Source: Strigamia acuminata (taxonomy: Eukaryota; Arthropoda; Chilopoda; Geophilomorpha; Linotaeniidae). Taken from it: a stretch of 64,000 nt of DNA. Shown piece by piece: positions 46,301-57,800 of the stretch. The notes below the pieces were generated by a model. The model did not search any database. It was not told the DNA's origin and was given only the letters and a program-made list of their open reading frames with translations. The stretch lies in the NCBI GenBank assembly GCA_949358305.1, contig OX442324.1, forward strand, positions 4,346,001 to 4,410,000, given 5' to 3'. The translations under genes and the position numbers were made by a program. Numbering within the stretch: the stretch's first letter is position 1; each line of letters starts with the position of its first letter.

Positions 46301-46990
46301 GAAATAAAAATGAAATTGGTCACATTTAAAGCAGTTATAAAAAAAAAAAAACTTTACATTTGAATGTGATAATGCCATCATTTTTTGCTATTTCCAAATT
46401 TGCTTCGTCGTTAGTCAACAATACAATTTTGATTTTTCCTGATTTTTTGAGATGGTCACTGTACCACTGCGCGGCTTTCCGAATGGCCCTGTCGTTTCGA
46501 TCGTTCGAGGATTCTCCGGGCATTCTTGAAACGTAGCAATCTTTGTGATGCTCATTAATAAACAAATAAAATCGTCGTTCTTCATTCCGCATCAAATCAC
46601 GCAATCTCTTGTAAATCGGCAGGTTTTTATGTCGAACTTCGGCCAAAACCGTTTGCAAAATGATGACATTTCGAATCGACTGATCTTCCAGCACATCGAT
46701 CTAAAAGGAAAATGAAATGAAAACAGAATGAGTGCGTTGGAAACAACAATACGGTATTAAACCATCATTACTTGATGAAGAATAACATTTGTGTCAACAA
46801 CTAAATAGTGTAAAAAGTGGCAACGATCACTCTTAAGTCCTGGCTTTAGATCGAGCGTCGGCAAATTGTTTTCGCAAAGAGAGCAACACGTCGATCCACA
46901 CACAATATCATCGCGGAGATAATGTTCTCGAACAACTTTTCGCACACTGCCTCGGCGAGTTTTCTTAATAAAAGTATCGGTAACCCACAT
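43375..46990 (-). CDS. DIS3: Exosome 3'-5' exoribonuclease DIS3/RRP44
   Basis: Eleven or twelve coding exons run from ATG 46988-46990 to a stop at 43375-43377. The N-terminal CR3 cysteines ([10 protein letters not shown]) are followed by the PIN endonuclease ([16 protein letters not shown], then the LLTND...A segment). CSD/OB regions come next. The RNB exonuclease shows catalytic aspartates in [16 protein letters not shown], plus HIADVSHFI and [20 protein letters not shown]. The S1 domain and a basic tail (PSKKLKTK) end the protein. DIS3 is the catalytic subunit of the RNA exosome, degrading and trimming nuclear and cytoplasmic RNAs. The presence of both PIN and CR3 argues for DIS3 rather than DIS3L2. 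All exons look intact. Confidence 0.95.
44817..44931. repeat. Short inverted-repeat (MITE-like) element in a DIS3 intron
   Basis: Ends carry GTTCAAAGTTT and its inverted complement AAACTTTGAAC about 115 bp apart. No ORF. No clear target duplication seen. Confidence 0.4.
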
Positions 46991-47512
46991 GATACGATAA
47001 TGCACGTGGACGACACTACAAGACGAATTTTTCAATTATCGGTCTCCGCCCTGGTGTCGATGCTTCCAACTACCGTTGCAGTGTGACGTAACGTTTTGTG
47101 TAGATTTGTACGAAAACTGGTTTGTTTTCCGACGTCATATACACGATCACGCCTGCGCCTAAATAGAGACCGATCAAGGCGATAAGACGCCATGTTTGGG
47201 TTCGCTAGTTTTCCAGCTTGTTAATTCATTCTGTGGTTAGCTGATAAAGGTAAAAGATTTGTTCTTAGCATTTTTCGACCGTAGAGCAATGGCAATTTGA
47301 AATTTAACACGCCGAGTTTATCGCACGTTAAACATCAATAAACCATGACGCACATTTCCTTAATATTCCTAAATAAAATAAACTCTTCGCCCTAATAAAC
47401 TTATCCCGTAAAAGTGACTTTCACAAAAATAAAAATCACGTTATTGCATATACATATATTTACATAAAAAAAATGATTCATTTCGTTTTATTTACATAAA
47501 TTCACTAGAAAA
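46991..47512. promoter_or_regulatory. Bidirectional promoter region, DIS3 (-) and MULE-derived gene (+)
   Basis: The two start codons are 522 bp apart. The central part (47040-47230) is more CpG-rich than its surroundings, with GACGTCA at about 47131 and GACGCCATGTTTGG near 47187, a YY1-type start element. GATAAAG|GTAAAAG near 47250 could be a 5'UTR splice donor for the plus-strand gene. Confidence 0.5.
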
Positions 47513-50029
47513 ATGGAGAATCAGCCGAAATCCGAAGACTTCGACCAGGAGCAAATGGACTGCGACGACGCGTTTAAGAAAGCAGAAGTTGACACCGTAT
47601 TTTGCATGGTAACCAGCCTCTTGCAAGCCGCCGAAAAACCCGAGGACCAACCTCAACCGCAACTATACGGCATATTGACCGGTCTTCACGTGTGCGACAT
47701 CTGCGGCAAGGAATACGCCAACATCAGCAATTTGAACCGACACTTGAAAAAAATCCACAAAGAGGACGTGCTCTCGGTTCGGGCGAAAATCAAGTGTCCC
47801 ATGTGCGAATTCGGTTGCGAATTCTACTCGACCTTATGCAAACACTTGGAAGAAACGCACTCGATTAAAATCGAGCGGGAGAACCTCGTTTTCGAGAACG
47901 AAGAGCAGTTTTTCAGCTGGAAGAAAAAGATGGAAAAATCCACGAAAGCGTCGTTTATCAAGAAATGCGGGCGCAAGAGAGTGAAAAACAGCAGCGTCGA
48001 GAAGATGTATTTCTACTGCCACCGCTCCGGCGAGAAGTTGAAGAGGCCCACGATGGGCAAGCGACAAATGAAGTCGCAGGGGTCGTGCAAGATGAATTCC
48101 GGATGCCCCGCGCAGATCACGGTGGTGAAACACACGGGCGGCAAGGAGAAATTCCCCGTCTTGGAAGTGGAATATTTGAAAACGCACGTCGGACACTCGA
48201 TGGACATGCGACACATTCGGTTGGACTACGACGAGAAGGCGAAACTTGCCCTGCAGTTGGCCGAAGGTGTTCCGATGGACCGGGTGTTGGACTCGGTGAA
48301 AAAGACGAACGACTTGAGCGGCGCGACGGAGCGCATCCAGCTGACGACGCGCAAGGATTTGTTAAACATTTCCAAGCAGTTTCAAATCAGGACGAAGAAC
48401 AGCAATTGGGATCAAGACATAGCCTGCATCGACGCGTGGGTCCGGCAGGTCCATCAAGGAAACGAAACTCCCATATTGTGTTACAAACCGGGCGGCGAAG
48501 TTTGCGACGATTATCCGACACTTGCCGCCGAGGACTTTCTTCTGGGGGTCATGAACAGCTACCAAATGAGCCTGCTGAGGCGGTACGCCGGCAATTTGAT
48601 TTGCATCGACCGCACGCACCTCGGCAACGGGTTCGACTTTCCGTTGGTCACGCTCATGGTGGTCGACGAGGCGCTCGAACCGTTCCCGGCCGTGTTTTTT
48701 ATTTCGAATAAACAGGACGAAAACGTGATGGGCGTGTTCTTCGAGCAGATCAAGAACAAAATGGGGCGTCTTCGGCCCAAGGTGTTCATGACGGACACCT
48801 GTCGAGTGTTCTACAATTCGTGGAAACTCGTCATGGGCGCCGTGGAGGAGAAACTCTTTTGTTCGTGGCACGTGGAGACGCTTTGGCAGAAGAAGGTGCA
48901 GATGGTGAAAGACATCGAGGAACAGCAGAACGTGTACAAAGCGCTCAACATTCTGCTCACCGAGCCGGAAGAGGCGACGTTTCACGAGAGTTTGAACGCA
49001 CTTTTGTGCCACTGGCAGATGGACGAACGATTCAAACGGTTCGCCAGGTACTTCGACCAGCATTTTGCCAACTATGCCTCGTTTTGGGCCACTTCGCTCA
49101 GGAAGGGGTGCTCGAGCGAAGCGAATACCAAGTTGCACAAGTTGCACGAGAGGATAAAAGAGGCTTATTTCGAGGACAGCATCAAGGTGAAGGGCATGGA
49201 GAAGGCCATAGTGTCGATCATGAAGTTGGTGCGCCAGTTGGCGGCGGAGAGGGAAAACGGCACGGAAGGAAACGCGGAAGAGAAGAAAGAGTTGTCGATG
49301 ATTATCGAGAGGCACGAGAAAAGTCTGCACATCGACCTGAATAACGTGATTGTGGCCGATAATGGGAGTCAGCCATTTTATTTGGTCTCGTCCACTTCGG
49401 TGGACGGTCAAATGTACTTGGTGCAGGCGCACGGCGAAGCTTGCGACTGCAGTCTGGTGTGCCCGCATTGCAACGTTTGCACGCACAAATTCAAGTGCAC
49501 TTGTGAGGATTATTCGGTGAAGAAAAATGCGTGTAAACACATCCATGCCGTCGTTGCGAAAACCCGGGGTCAGATCGTTGCGACGGCAGAAGTCGAGCAG
49601 ATTGTCGAAGAGATTTTAGTCGAAGGTTCGGAAGATGTGGTCGAGAACAAGCAGATAATGATGCTCGCGGATGATCAGGATTTGTTGCATATTTCTGCTG
49701 CTGCTGCCGGCGAGAGTTCGTCGATTGTGACCAGTGATGATGTGGGAACGGATATGCAGGACGATCAGATTTTGATTCGGGTTTTTAGTAGTGGAAATGT
49801 GTCCTCTTCTAGTTTCACGCAAGAAAAAAAGGTGTTGGAAGATAAGGCCGAGCAGTTGTTGAGTAAAATTAAAACGTGTAGGTCGTGGGATGAGTTAAAC
49901 TCGATTAAAAGTGCGTTAATTCCGTTGGAGCCTATCGAGATGGTAGTGGACGAGGCTGAAAGCGAAGAGACCGTTATGGTTGATGCCAGTAGTTTACAGA
50001 CGTTCATCGTGACCGAAAAGGCGGGATAA
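47513..50029 (+). CDS. Intronless MULE-transposase-derived protein with C2H2 fingers and SWIM domain, 838 aa
   Basis: A single open frame. A C2H2 finger (CDICGKEYANISNLNRHLKKIH) and a second C2H2-like finger (CPMCEFGC..., H...H) occupy residues 60-125. Next is a FLYWCH/FAR1-like region (FYCHRSGEKLKR...SQGSCKMNSGCPA...HVGH), residues about 165-235. The MULE (Mutator-like) DDE core follows: NLICIDRTHLGNGFDFPLVT, FMTDTCRVFYNSW and LFCSWHVETLWQKKV. A SWIM zinc finger (FKCTCEDYSVKKNACKHIH) and an acidic C-terminus end it. The first two acidic catalytic positions are present; I could not place the third with confidence. No terminal inverted repeats flank it, the frame is undamaged, GC content is higher than in neighbouring genes, and it shares a promoter region with DIS3. 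This suggests a domesticated transposase acting as a DNA-binding protein, though a young transposon is possible. Confidence 0.85.
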   Translation: MENQPKSEDFDQEQMDCDDAFKKAEVDTVFCMVTSLLQAAEKPEDQPQPQLYGILTGLHVCDICGKEYANISNLNRHLKKIHKEDVLSVRAKIKCPMCEFGCEFYSTLCKHLEETHSIKIERENLVFENEEQFFSWKKKMEKSTKASFIKKCGRKRVKNSSVEKMYFYCHRSGEKLKRPTMGKRQMKSQGSCKMNSGCPAQITVVKHTGGKEKFPVLEVEYLKTHVGHSMDMRHIRLDYDEKAKLALQLAEGVPMDRVLDSVKKTNDLSGATERIQLTTRKDLLNISKQFQIRTKNSNWDQDIACIDAWVRQVHQGNETPILCYKPGGEVCDDYPTLAAEDFLLGVMNSYQMSLLRRYAGNLICIDRTHLGNGFDFPLVTLMVVDEALEPFPAVFFISNKQDENVMGVFFEQIKNKMGRLRPKVFMTDTCRVFYNSWKLVMGAVEEKLFCSWHVETLWQKKVQMVKDIEEQQNVYKALNILLTEPEEATFHESLNALLCHWQMDERFKRFARYFDQHFANYASFWATSLRKGCSSEANTKLHKLHERIKEAYFEDSIKVKGMEKAIVSIMKLVRQLAAERENGTEGNAEEKKELSMIIERHEKSLHIDLNNVIVADNGSQPFYLVSSTSVDGQMYLVQAHGEACDCSLVCPHCNVCTHKFKCTCEDYSVKKNACKHIHAVVAKTRGQIVATAEVEQIVEEILVEGSEDVVENKQIMMLADDQDLLHISAAAAGESSSIVTSDDVGTDMQDDQILIRVFSSGNVSSSSFTQEKKVLEDKAEQLLSKIKTCRSWDELNSIKSALIPLEPIEMVVDEAESEETVMVDASSLQTFIVTEKAG

Positions 50030-50104
50030 AATTGTGTTATTTGTAAATATTAAAGTCTCACAATAAAAAGAATTGAGTTTATTTAATTATTTCGTTTATT
50101 TTAT

Positions 50105-51488
50105 TCAAAATTCATCGTCATCTATTAGTAAGTCGAGTTTTTTGGCTACTTGTTTGCAGCCGGAGGTTGAGTATAACAGAGAATTCGGCGGATAATAAAG
50201 TAAACTATCGGCCACTTCGTGTAATAATTGTTCGGTTGCAACACCTCGTCGGTGTTTTATTTCGTCTCTCGCACACAATTCGACGTGGGACCTCTCCAAA
50301 GGTAAAAATGGAACGAAGAAATCGATCAAATTATTCTGCACGATGCTACTGTGTTGCAAACCACCTAGAAATTGGCAAATGAATAACCCGAGTCGTCTTT
50401 TAGTGCGAAATTTTCATACTTATTTCGTTAAAGGCACCGTCGATCAATAGCTTATTAACATCTTTCAATTTTATATCGGTTCTATCTTTGTTTTGTTTCC
50501 AAAAATTTATAGCAAGTTGGGTTAATTGAATACCGACAGTATTACTGCAAATGAAAATACAATTGAGAATAAATAAATTGAAAAAATATAAGAATTACCT
50601 TATAAATATAAAGATTGCCTTATTAAAACTGTGGCCATCTATTGACGCGTGGTAATCTAAAAACGATTTGATTGAATCGAGCAAACCAGGTGGCATTTTG
50701 TCCATTTCGTCAAAAATAAACAAACTTGTGTCACATTTTGAGATGTTTCCTCTAATCCATTGAACTAAATTTTCCTATATTCCACAGAGAAATTATGAGA
50801 ATAATTCTTAACATTTAAAATTCAGTTTCATTACTTGATAAATAACTAATTTATGCTTGTGTGGGAAATGTAATGTAGATATAAACATGTGTACAAACCG
50901 ACTCTCCATTCCATCTTTAAACAAATGCTCAGCTATCATTTTACTGACGAAATTCTTGCCACCTCCAGTCCATCCATGGAACGAAAGAGTTAAAGCCTTT
51001 TTAGGTTCCATCTGAAACACAAAATTTTAAATTTAAAAAGAAAAGAAAAAGAAAAAAATATATTAAGAAAACTTAAAACTATTTTTAATCACTTTTAAGT
51101 GTCCCTTAATTGCCTTAACTACGACTTCATTCACTAAATGTTGCCCGTGTAAATATTTCCTTAAACTTTTTTCTAGTCCATCGACATCTCCTAGAAATGA
51201 CGCATGGCAACAAAGTTTAGCATTTCCAATGCACGCAATGTCTGGGTTTTGTTTGGCATAGAATTTAATTTGAGTTTTCAACGATTTTATAATTGATGGT
51301 CCATCCAGAGACGATATGAATGCAAACACTCGCGTACTGGCATCATCGAGCAGCAAACCACCAAACTGAGTCCAGCGATGAGTCAAATCACTCAAGTCAT
51401 CCCAGAAGGAACAAAATACGAGGCTAGGATAAAAAAGAATTAAACATCCGAGAAAAATGTGTTGGTTATTAAAGTTTATGATGACCAT
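50105..51488 (-). CDS. TOR1A-like: Torsin-family AAA+ ATPase, 377 aa
   Basis: Exons 51093-51488, 50835-51011, 50599-50774, 50420-50544 and 50105-50364 (phases 0,0,2,1). A hydrophobic N-terminus ([18 protein letters not shown]) targets the ER/nuclear envelope. LKKYLHGQ-type ([15 protein letters not shown]) entry to the AAA+ fold is followed by Walker [21 protein letters not shown], Walker [26 protein letters not shown] and the C-terminal [15 protein letters not shown]. The Walker A Gly-Lys-Asn is the torsin-specific form. Torsins need LAP1/LULL1-type activators and serve lipid and nuclear envelope homeostasis. The start at 51488 is chosen because an upstream ATG (about 51536) is followed soon by a stop. 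Confidence 0.92.
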
Positions 51489-51648
51489 AACAAAACTATT
51501 CTTTAAATCCGCCACAAATAAACACGTTAACCGACATTCTTTCGGACCCTTGGCATTAAAATAGTTACGGCCGCGCCCAAAAGAGCTCCTCGGTCATTGG
51601 ACGTTCTAAAACGATGCAATTCTCAAGCGGCAACCAATTGAAACAAAC
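51489..51648. promoter_or_regulatory. Bidirectional promoter, torsin (-) / ENPP-like (+)
   Basis: Start codons are 160 bp apart. The sequence is CpG-containing (GGCCGCGCCC near 51570) and has no TATA box. Both 5'UTRs must start within this interval. Confidence 0.55.
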
Positions 51649-53442
51649 ATGGCATCGAGCAATAGAGGAATGGGCCCATATGTTCGATATTTTTTTATTC
51701 TTTATTATTTATTTCAAACCACAAATGCAATCTCTTCCCATCCCTTACTCCTTGTTATATCTTTGGACGGCTTTCGGCCGGATTACTTAGATCAGTACAA
51801 AGATGTAACACCGAATCTGTTCGAAATTGCCGATACCGGTGTTCGTAGTCCCTGGATGGAAAATGTTTACGTGACTAAAACCCTGCCAAATCATCAGACA
51901 ATCGCGACAGGTGTTTATGTCGAAAGTCACGGAATAATTGCCAACAGTTTTTTCGATCCCGCGCTAAATGAGAATTTCACATCAAATTTACTCGACGCAA
52001 AATGGTGGGATACTGGACCGACTACTCCAATTTGGGTTCATTAAATTTCGGTTTCAATCAATAGAAATTGCAGTAACAATCTTTTTTTCTTTTCTTTTCT
52101 TTCTTCTAGATATTAAATCAGCAAGCCGATGAAGATCGCAGGAGCGGTGGGATGATGTGGCCGGGAATAAATGCTTCTTTTAAGAACCAATCTGCATTTT
52201 ATCGAGTGCCGTATTACAGTAAGCTGAACAGGTCGAACATCATCGGCGATGTCGCGAACTTGACGGATGAAGTGATAAGCTGGATATTAAACGAGACGGA
52301 TCCTGCAAATTTGGTATTATTTTACATTCCCGAACCTGATCTGACTGGTCACGAATATGGGCCGAATTCCGAAGAGATGGGAAACACGTTGTACCAACTT
52401 GACCAAAGTATTGGCTACTTAAAAAAGACGTTAATCGATTTGGATTTATACTCCAAATTAAATATCATAATTTTGTCTGATCACGGAATGGCCGAAGTTA
52501 CGCCTGAAAAAATAATCATATTGGATGAAATTTTAAATCACTCGTATGTGGCTTACGGCGAGAGTCCTGCGTACGCAGTTTATCCTGATTCAGGTTTTAT
52601 GTTATTCAATATTTACATTTTTACATTTTAAATTTTTATTTACATGTGTTTTTATTCGGAATTCAGGCAAAGAAGATTTTGTTTACGAGACGTTTAAAAA
52701 CGCATCTACTTATTACAACAAGACAATCGAAATATACAAAAAAGAAGATATACCAGTTGAATTTCATTACAAGAACAATGTGAGAATCCCACCTTATCTC
52801 CTTGTTGCTAAAGAGGGATATGATATTTTGTGGTCTGATCAGGCGAAGAATATAACCAGTAAGGCAAACATTGTTTTTATTTATTTATTTATATATTTTA
52901 AATTGGCGAATTTTTATTGACAGAAGCGTATGGCAATCACGGCTATAATAACAGTGTCAACTCAATGCACGCTTTGTTTATCGCACACGGACCGGCGTTC
53001 AAGTCGGGAGTCGTGATTCCACCGGTTCGGATAGTCGACATCTACCCGTTGATGTGCCACGTGTTACGTCTGGTTCCTGAAAAGAATAACGGATCGTTGG
53101 CTCGCACAGTCTTGTTCTTGAGGAATCCGTTTGGTTTGCATGTGACCAACAAATGGTTAATCGGTACAGCTGAATTTGGAATTATTTTACTCTTGTGTAA
53201 ACTGTTGTTTTGAAAATTACATGCCACGTTTTTTTTTATGTGTTTCAGTTGTTTGTTCAGTTCTTGGTCTTTGCATTTTAATTGCGGCCGTCTCGGCTTT
53301 TTTCGCAAATAAAAAAGACGAATACATAGAAACCAGTAAAGGACTCGCGGCTAAAGCATTACACGCGAGGCAGAGCAGAAACGGCAGGAATGGCGAAGAA
53401 AACTCATACTTACTTTTAACGTCGTCAACAGATGACGTGTAA
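51649..53442 (+). CDS. ENPP4/5-like ectonucleotide pyrophosphatase/phosphodiesterase, 498 aa
   Basis: Exons 51649-52035, 52110-52593, 52667-52858, 52924-53163 and 53249-53442 (phases 0,1,1,1). Signal peptide YFFILYYLFQTTNAISS. The alkaline-phosphatase-like core has metal ligands in VISLDGFRPDY, the nucleophile Thr in TKTLPNHQTIATG, FYIPEPDLTGHEYGP, IILSDHGM and NHGYNNSVNSMHALFIAHGP. The last exon gives a membrane anchor (WLIVVCSVLGLCILIAAVSA) and a short cytosolic tail. Single-pass C-terminal anchoring without somatomedin-B or nuclease-like domains fits ENPP4/5/6/7-type proteins, which hydrolyse extracellular dinucleotides or related phosphodiesters. Substrate cannot be told from sequence. 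Confidence 0.9.
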
Positions 53443-53667
53443 TTACTTTCACAATTGATCTCCGCGAGTATTTTGATTGTAATTGCTGGAATAAAAAGTT
53501 TATATATTTTATTGTTGATTTTTAAAACTATCAAATGGAACGAGTTATTTCAATGAGTAGTAGTGTTACATTTCCACCCAAAGATGTCGCCACTCACAAA
53601 TGTAGAAAACAAGACGACACGTGCGAACAAATTGATAATTTTTGAATACATGTCGGGCAGATAAATA

Positions 53668-54603
53668 ATGTCCGAGTCTAAAACAAACGTAACTAGCGAG
53701 TCTTCGGTCGATTTTTATGGCGAAGGACGTGAAATAACCGAGTCCGCTTTAACTGTACGTCCAATCGATTCGGACTCGGACACGGACACGCCGGCTTTAT
53801 CCGAAGCAACTGCACAAGCTTTACGAGAATTTTACGATGAAAAGCATGCTAAAGATAAATCTATGTCGGAGGACAATGAAAACATTTATCTCGAAGAAGA
53901 CTGGGTAATTATCCACAATTTTATTATTTTTTCATACGAGTTTTTCTTCTTTTTTTTAGCAATTGAGTCAGTTTTGGTACACGGACGAAACGGCTTTGAC
54001 TTTAGCTACAGAAGCTCTGAGGGCCGCTGGGGAATGTGGCACGTATGTATTACATAAAATTCTAATCCTACTTGATTACTGGATGTAATAATGTGTTTGT
54101 TTTTCAGCATTGCGTGTGTTAGTTGTCCTACAGTGTATAAGAAGCTCAGATTTACTAAACCAGAAACATGTGTAGTCAAGTTATTTGAATTCGATCAAAG
54201 GTTTTCAATTTTCAAAGACGCATATGTCTTTTACGATTATAATAAGCCATTGGGGTTGGACAAGGACTTTAAAGAAAAATTTGATGTCGTATTGGCCGAC
54301 CCACCTTTCTTGTCCGAGGAATGCATGAAAAAAATTGCAGTCACGATTAATTATTTGAGTAGAGGAAAAGTGATTTTGTGTACAGGTGAATGTAATTAAT
54401 TGCTCAAAATTATGTTATCTAATTAAATTATCGTTGCAGGTGCGATAATGGAAGGCTTAGTGGAAGAAGTCCTCTCTTTACATCGTTGTCAGTTTGAACC
54501 ACACCACATACATCTTTTGGGAAATCCATTTTATTGTTACGCAAATTACAATTTTGACGATTATGTCGTTCATAAAACTCACAGTAAATCTGGTGGACAA
54601 TAA
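53668..54603 (+). CDS. EEF1AKMT1: eEF1A lysine N-methyltransferase 1
   Basis: Exons 53668-53904, 53960-54042, 54108-54385 and 54440-54603 encode 253 aa. After an acidic N-terminus comes QLSQFWYTDETALTLA, the family signature. The Rossmann-like methyltransferase shows ACVSCPTVYKKL, VKLFEFDQRF and the catalytic DPPF (VLADPPFLSEECMKK), then HLLGNPFYCYANY near the C-terminus. The human enzyme methylates eEF1A Lys79. The gene was formerly called N6AMT2 because of the DPPF motif. It lies about 225 bp after the ENPP-like gene and is convergent with ABCB7. Confidence 0.93.
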
Positions 54604-54841
54604 TCGAGGCTATTAAAAACAAATACTATACAATTCAAAGAGTCTTACATCAATTTCTTTTTTTCATGTATAATCTTAAAAACAAACTTTTTTGTGCATA
54701 TTTTTGGACCAATCTGTTTACCGTTACATAACAACTACAAAAGAGTATAGTATTATTCTAAGATCTTAAAAAGTTTCAAAATTTTTTTTTCTTTCCCTTT
54801 ATAAATGCATATATTAAATTATCTGTAATATTTTCCAAGTT

Positions 54842-57800
54842 TTATAAACCTCTGTAATTCTCACGTTCGATTTTTAAATCATTCTTTTGCTCTGAATTTC
54901 CAATTGGAGTTTCAGGAAGAATGTTTTGTGTTTTCCACAGTTTCGAGTAAACGCTGTTTCTGTTGGCCAACAAAGAACGGTGATCTCCGCGCTCTAGGAT
55001 GTGTCCGGCTCCAAGAACCAAAATCTCGTCGGCATCCATTATCGTGGACAAACGATGAGCAATGCAGATTGATGTTCTGTTGATGGTTGCTCGTTGAAGA
55101 GCCTTCATGATGGTCTAGGATGAGCAGGGGAAGGAAAAAAAAAACAATTTACAAATTGTAAACGATAACTTAAAATCAATTATTACGAGTTCCGTTATGG
55201 AATCTAAAGACGAAGTAGCTTCATCAAAAACTAAAATGGGAGAATCCTTCAGAATAGCTCGGGCTATTGCTACGCGTTGTTTCTCGCCTCCTAAAAAGCC
55301 AACAAGTCACACATTGTTTGAAAATGCTAAAATGGTTAAATTAAACGAAGAATTGTACCAGATAATTTTAACCCGCGTTCTCCAACTTGGGTTTCGTATT
55401 GCTCCGGCCACGTTAAAATGGAATCGTGCAACTCGGCCATCTTTGATACGTCTTCAACTTGCTCGATCGTTTTCTTGAAATCGCCGTATTGTAAATTGTA
55501 CAAAATTGTGTCGTGAAACAACACCGCGTCCTTAAAATTTAAATGCCACGAACACATTGAAGAACATTCATTTCATCACCGACATGCAATAATTTACTTG
55601 TGGCACGACTGCTATGGCTTGCCGCAAACTATCCAACGATACGTTCTGTATGTCCTGTCCGCCGATCAAAATCCGTCCGTATTGGGGATCAAAATATCGG
55701 TACAGTAGTCTTATGATTGTCGACTTGCTGAGAGAGAAAGAATAGAAAGAAAAATAAATCGGTCAAACAATTTCAATTGATTTGTACTTTTGTTTTGAAA
55801 TTGTGTATTTCAACTTTCAACTAACCCCGATCCGCTTCCTCCAACGATTGCAATTTTCTTTCCAGCTGGAACGGTAAAATTTAAATTTTGTAAAATTGGT
55901 TTCCCGTCCACGTATTGAAAACAAACGTTTTCAAAAACAATGTTAGTCTGTGGTGGTGTAACTGCTAAGAGGGGTGCGTTCAGTTTGTTCTTTATGTTCG
56001 GTTCCACATTGAGCAACGAGAACATATTTTCCATGTCGATTAAAGCTTGACGTACTTCTCTGTACACCGAGCCGAGGAAGTTGAGAGGAAGCGATAATTG
56101 AAATAACAGTCCGTTCACCATTACGAGGTCGCCGATCGTCATCGTACCTTATCAAAAATAGAAATCAAATAATTCTTCATCCGTTAATTAAATGGGCGAT
56201 TCATTCATTGGTTTACCAGCCATGATCTCTCGGCTCGCCAAAACCATAATGGCGGAAAGCGACACACTGAAAATGACATTTTGGCCAAAATTCAAAAATG
56301 CTAAACTTGTGCTTGTTTTGAGTGCCGCATCTTCATATTTTTTCAATACTTTGTCATATTGATCAGCTTCGTATTTCTCGTTATTGAAATACTTGACTGT
56401 TTCATAATTGATCAACGAATCAATCGCTTTCGAGCCCGCCTCGTTTTCGGCCTTATTCATTTTAATGCGGAACGCGGTCCTAAAAATATAAATTACACAT
56501 TTTTTTTTAAAGTAAAAACATTTTGTACGCTATTATATTCTATTCTATACCTCCATTGAGTTATACACAGCGTGTAAGTTGTGTAAGCTCCAATACAACC
56601 CAATGAAATCAAAGCAAAACTTCCTCCACATTTCCAATACTTAAAAAATAAATAAAACAGAAATTTAATTATTATTATTTCATATTTTAACTTTGTTTTA
56701 TTTACCAAAATAGTGGCTACTAAACCCACTTCAAAGATTGTGGGAATCACATTAAATACCAGAGCGGACAGTACGAAATTAATTCCTCTGAAAAACAAAA
56801 TTAAATAATAATTAATTCCAAATAAATAAAATTTCTCAATGCTTAATAGCAACCTAGAGCCCCTATCGATGGCTTTTGACAAACTGCCCGTGTGCCTTGA
56901 CAAGTGAAAAGTCAAATCCAATGAATGTAGATGCAAAAATACATTCCGAGCGACACATCTGATTGAATTTTGTGCAACTTTGGCAAATATTGCATTACGC
57001 AATTCGTTGAAAAAAGCAGATCCAGTTCGAGCTACCCCATCTGCAATTAAATTTAACAAAAATATAAATTACAAAACACTGCCATTCAAATACCGTATTT
57101 CTTAGATTAAAAGTCGCAGCTTATAATTGCAAACGTAATTTTTTTTTGCCACATTGGCACTGTTTTTGTTATCAATTTTTATTTTATCGTATTTATGCAG
57201 AATATCCTTTTTGCACCTCGCGCTGATAATTTCTACCCGCCTACAATTAGAAATTATCAGCGCGAGGCGCCAAAAAAAGAAAAAACGCCGAAATAAATTT
57301 TGCTTTGACAAAAATTACACAAACCAGCAATTTTTTTTGTGAATTTCTTCGAATATTAGCTGCGACTTGTAATCAAGGGTTCGAAGAAAATACGGTATTT
57401 ACATTTTCGTTTATTTACATCCTAATAGTAAAGCAGTGCTATAAGTCAAGACTGTGCTCGTCGGATCCGAAAGAGTTAACACATTGCCAGCTTCTTGATT
57501 CAAAAAATCAACTGCGTATTTAAATATAAATGGAACTTGAACGTTCAATATTTTCGAGCCGATTAATAGACTCATGGCAATGACAACTCTTTTGCGTAAT
57601 GATGGGTTGTCGGGTGGCCACACGTATTGCAACATCGTGCGAACCACTTCCAAGTTGGTCACTTTTTCCGACGTTTCTTTTTCGTTTCCAGGTGTTCCAG
57701 TCGTTTTCTGTTGTGTGGAACTCTGGATACAGCATCTCAATTCTCCCGCATTTATCCTTGGCTGGCACAGCTTCCATCTCCGAGTTTGTGCAAGCCGACT

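Noticed and set aside
48362-49546. 394-codon minus-strand ORF opposite the MULE-derived gene
   Set aside because: It mirrors the high-GC, codon-biased sense frame, lacks any domain and the sense strand carries clear zinc-finger and transposase motifs.
51516-51538. Upstream ATG for torsin near 51536
   Set aside because: Its frame stops after about 13 codons; the ATG at 51486-51488 leads into the signal-anchor and torsin domain.
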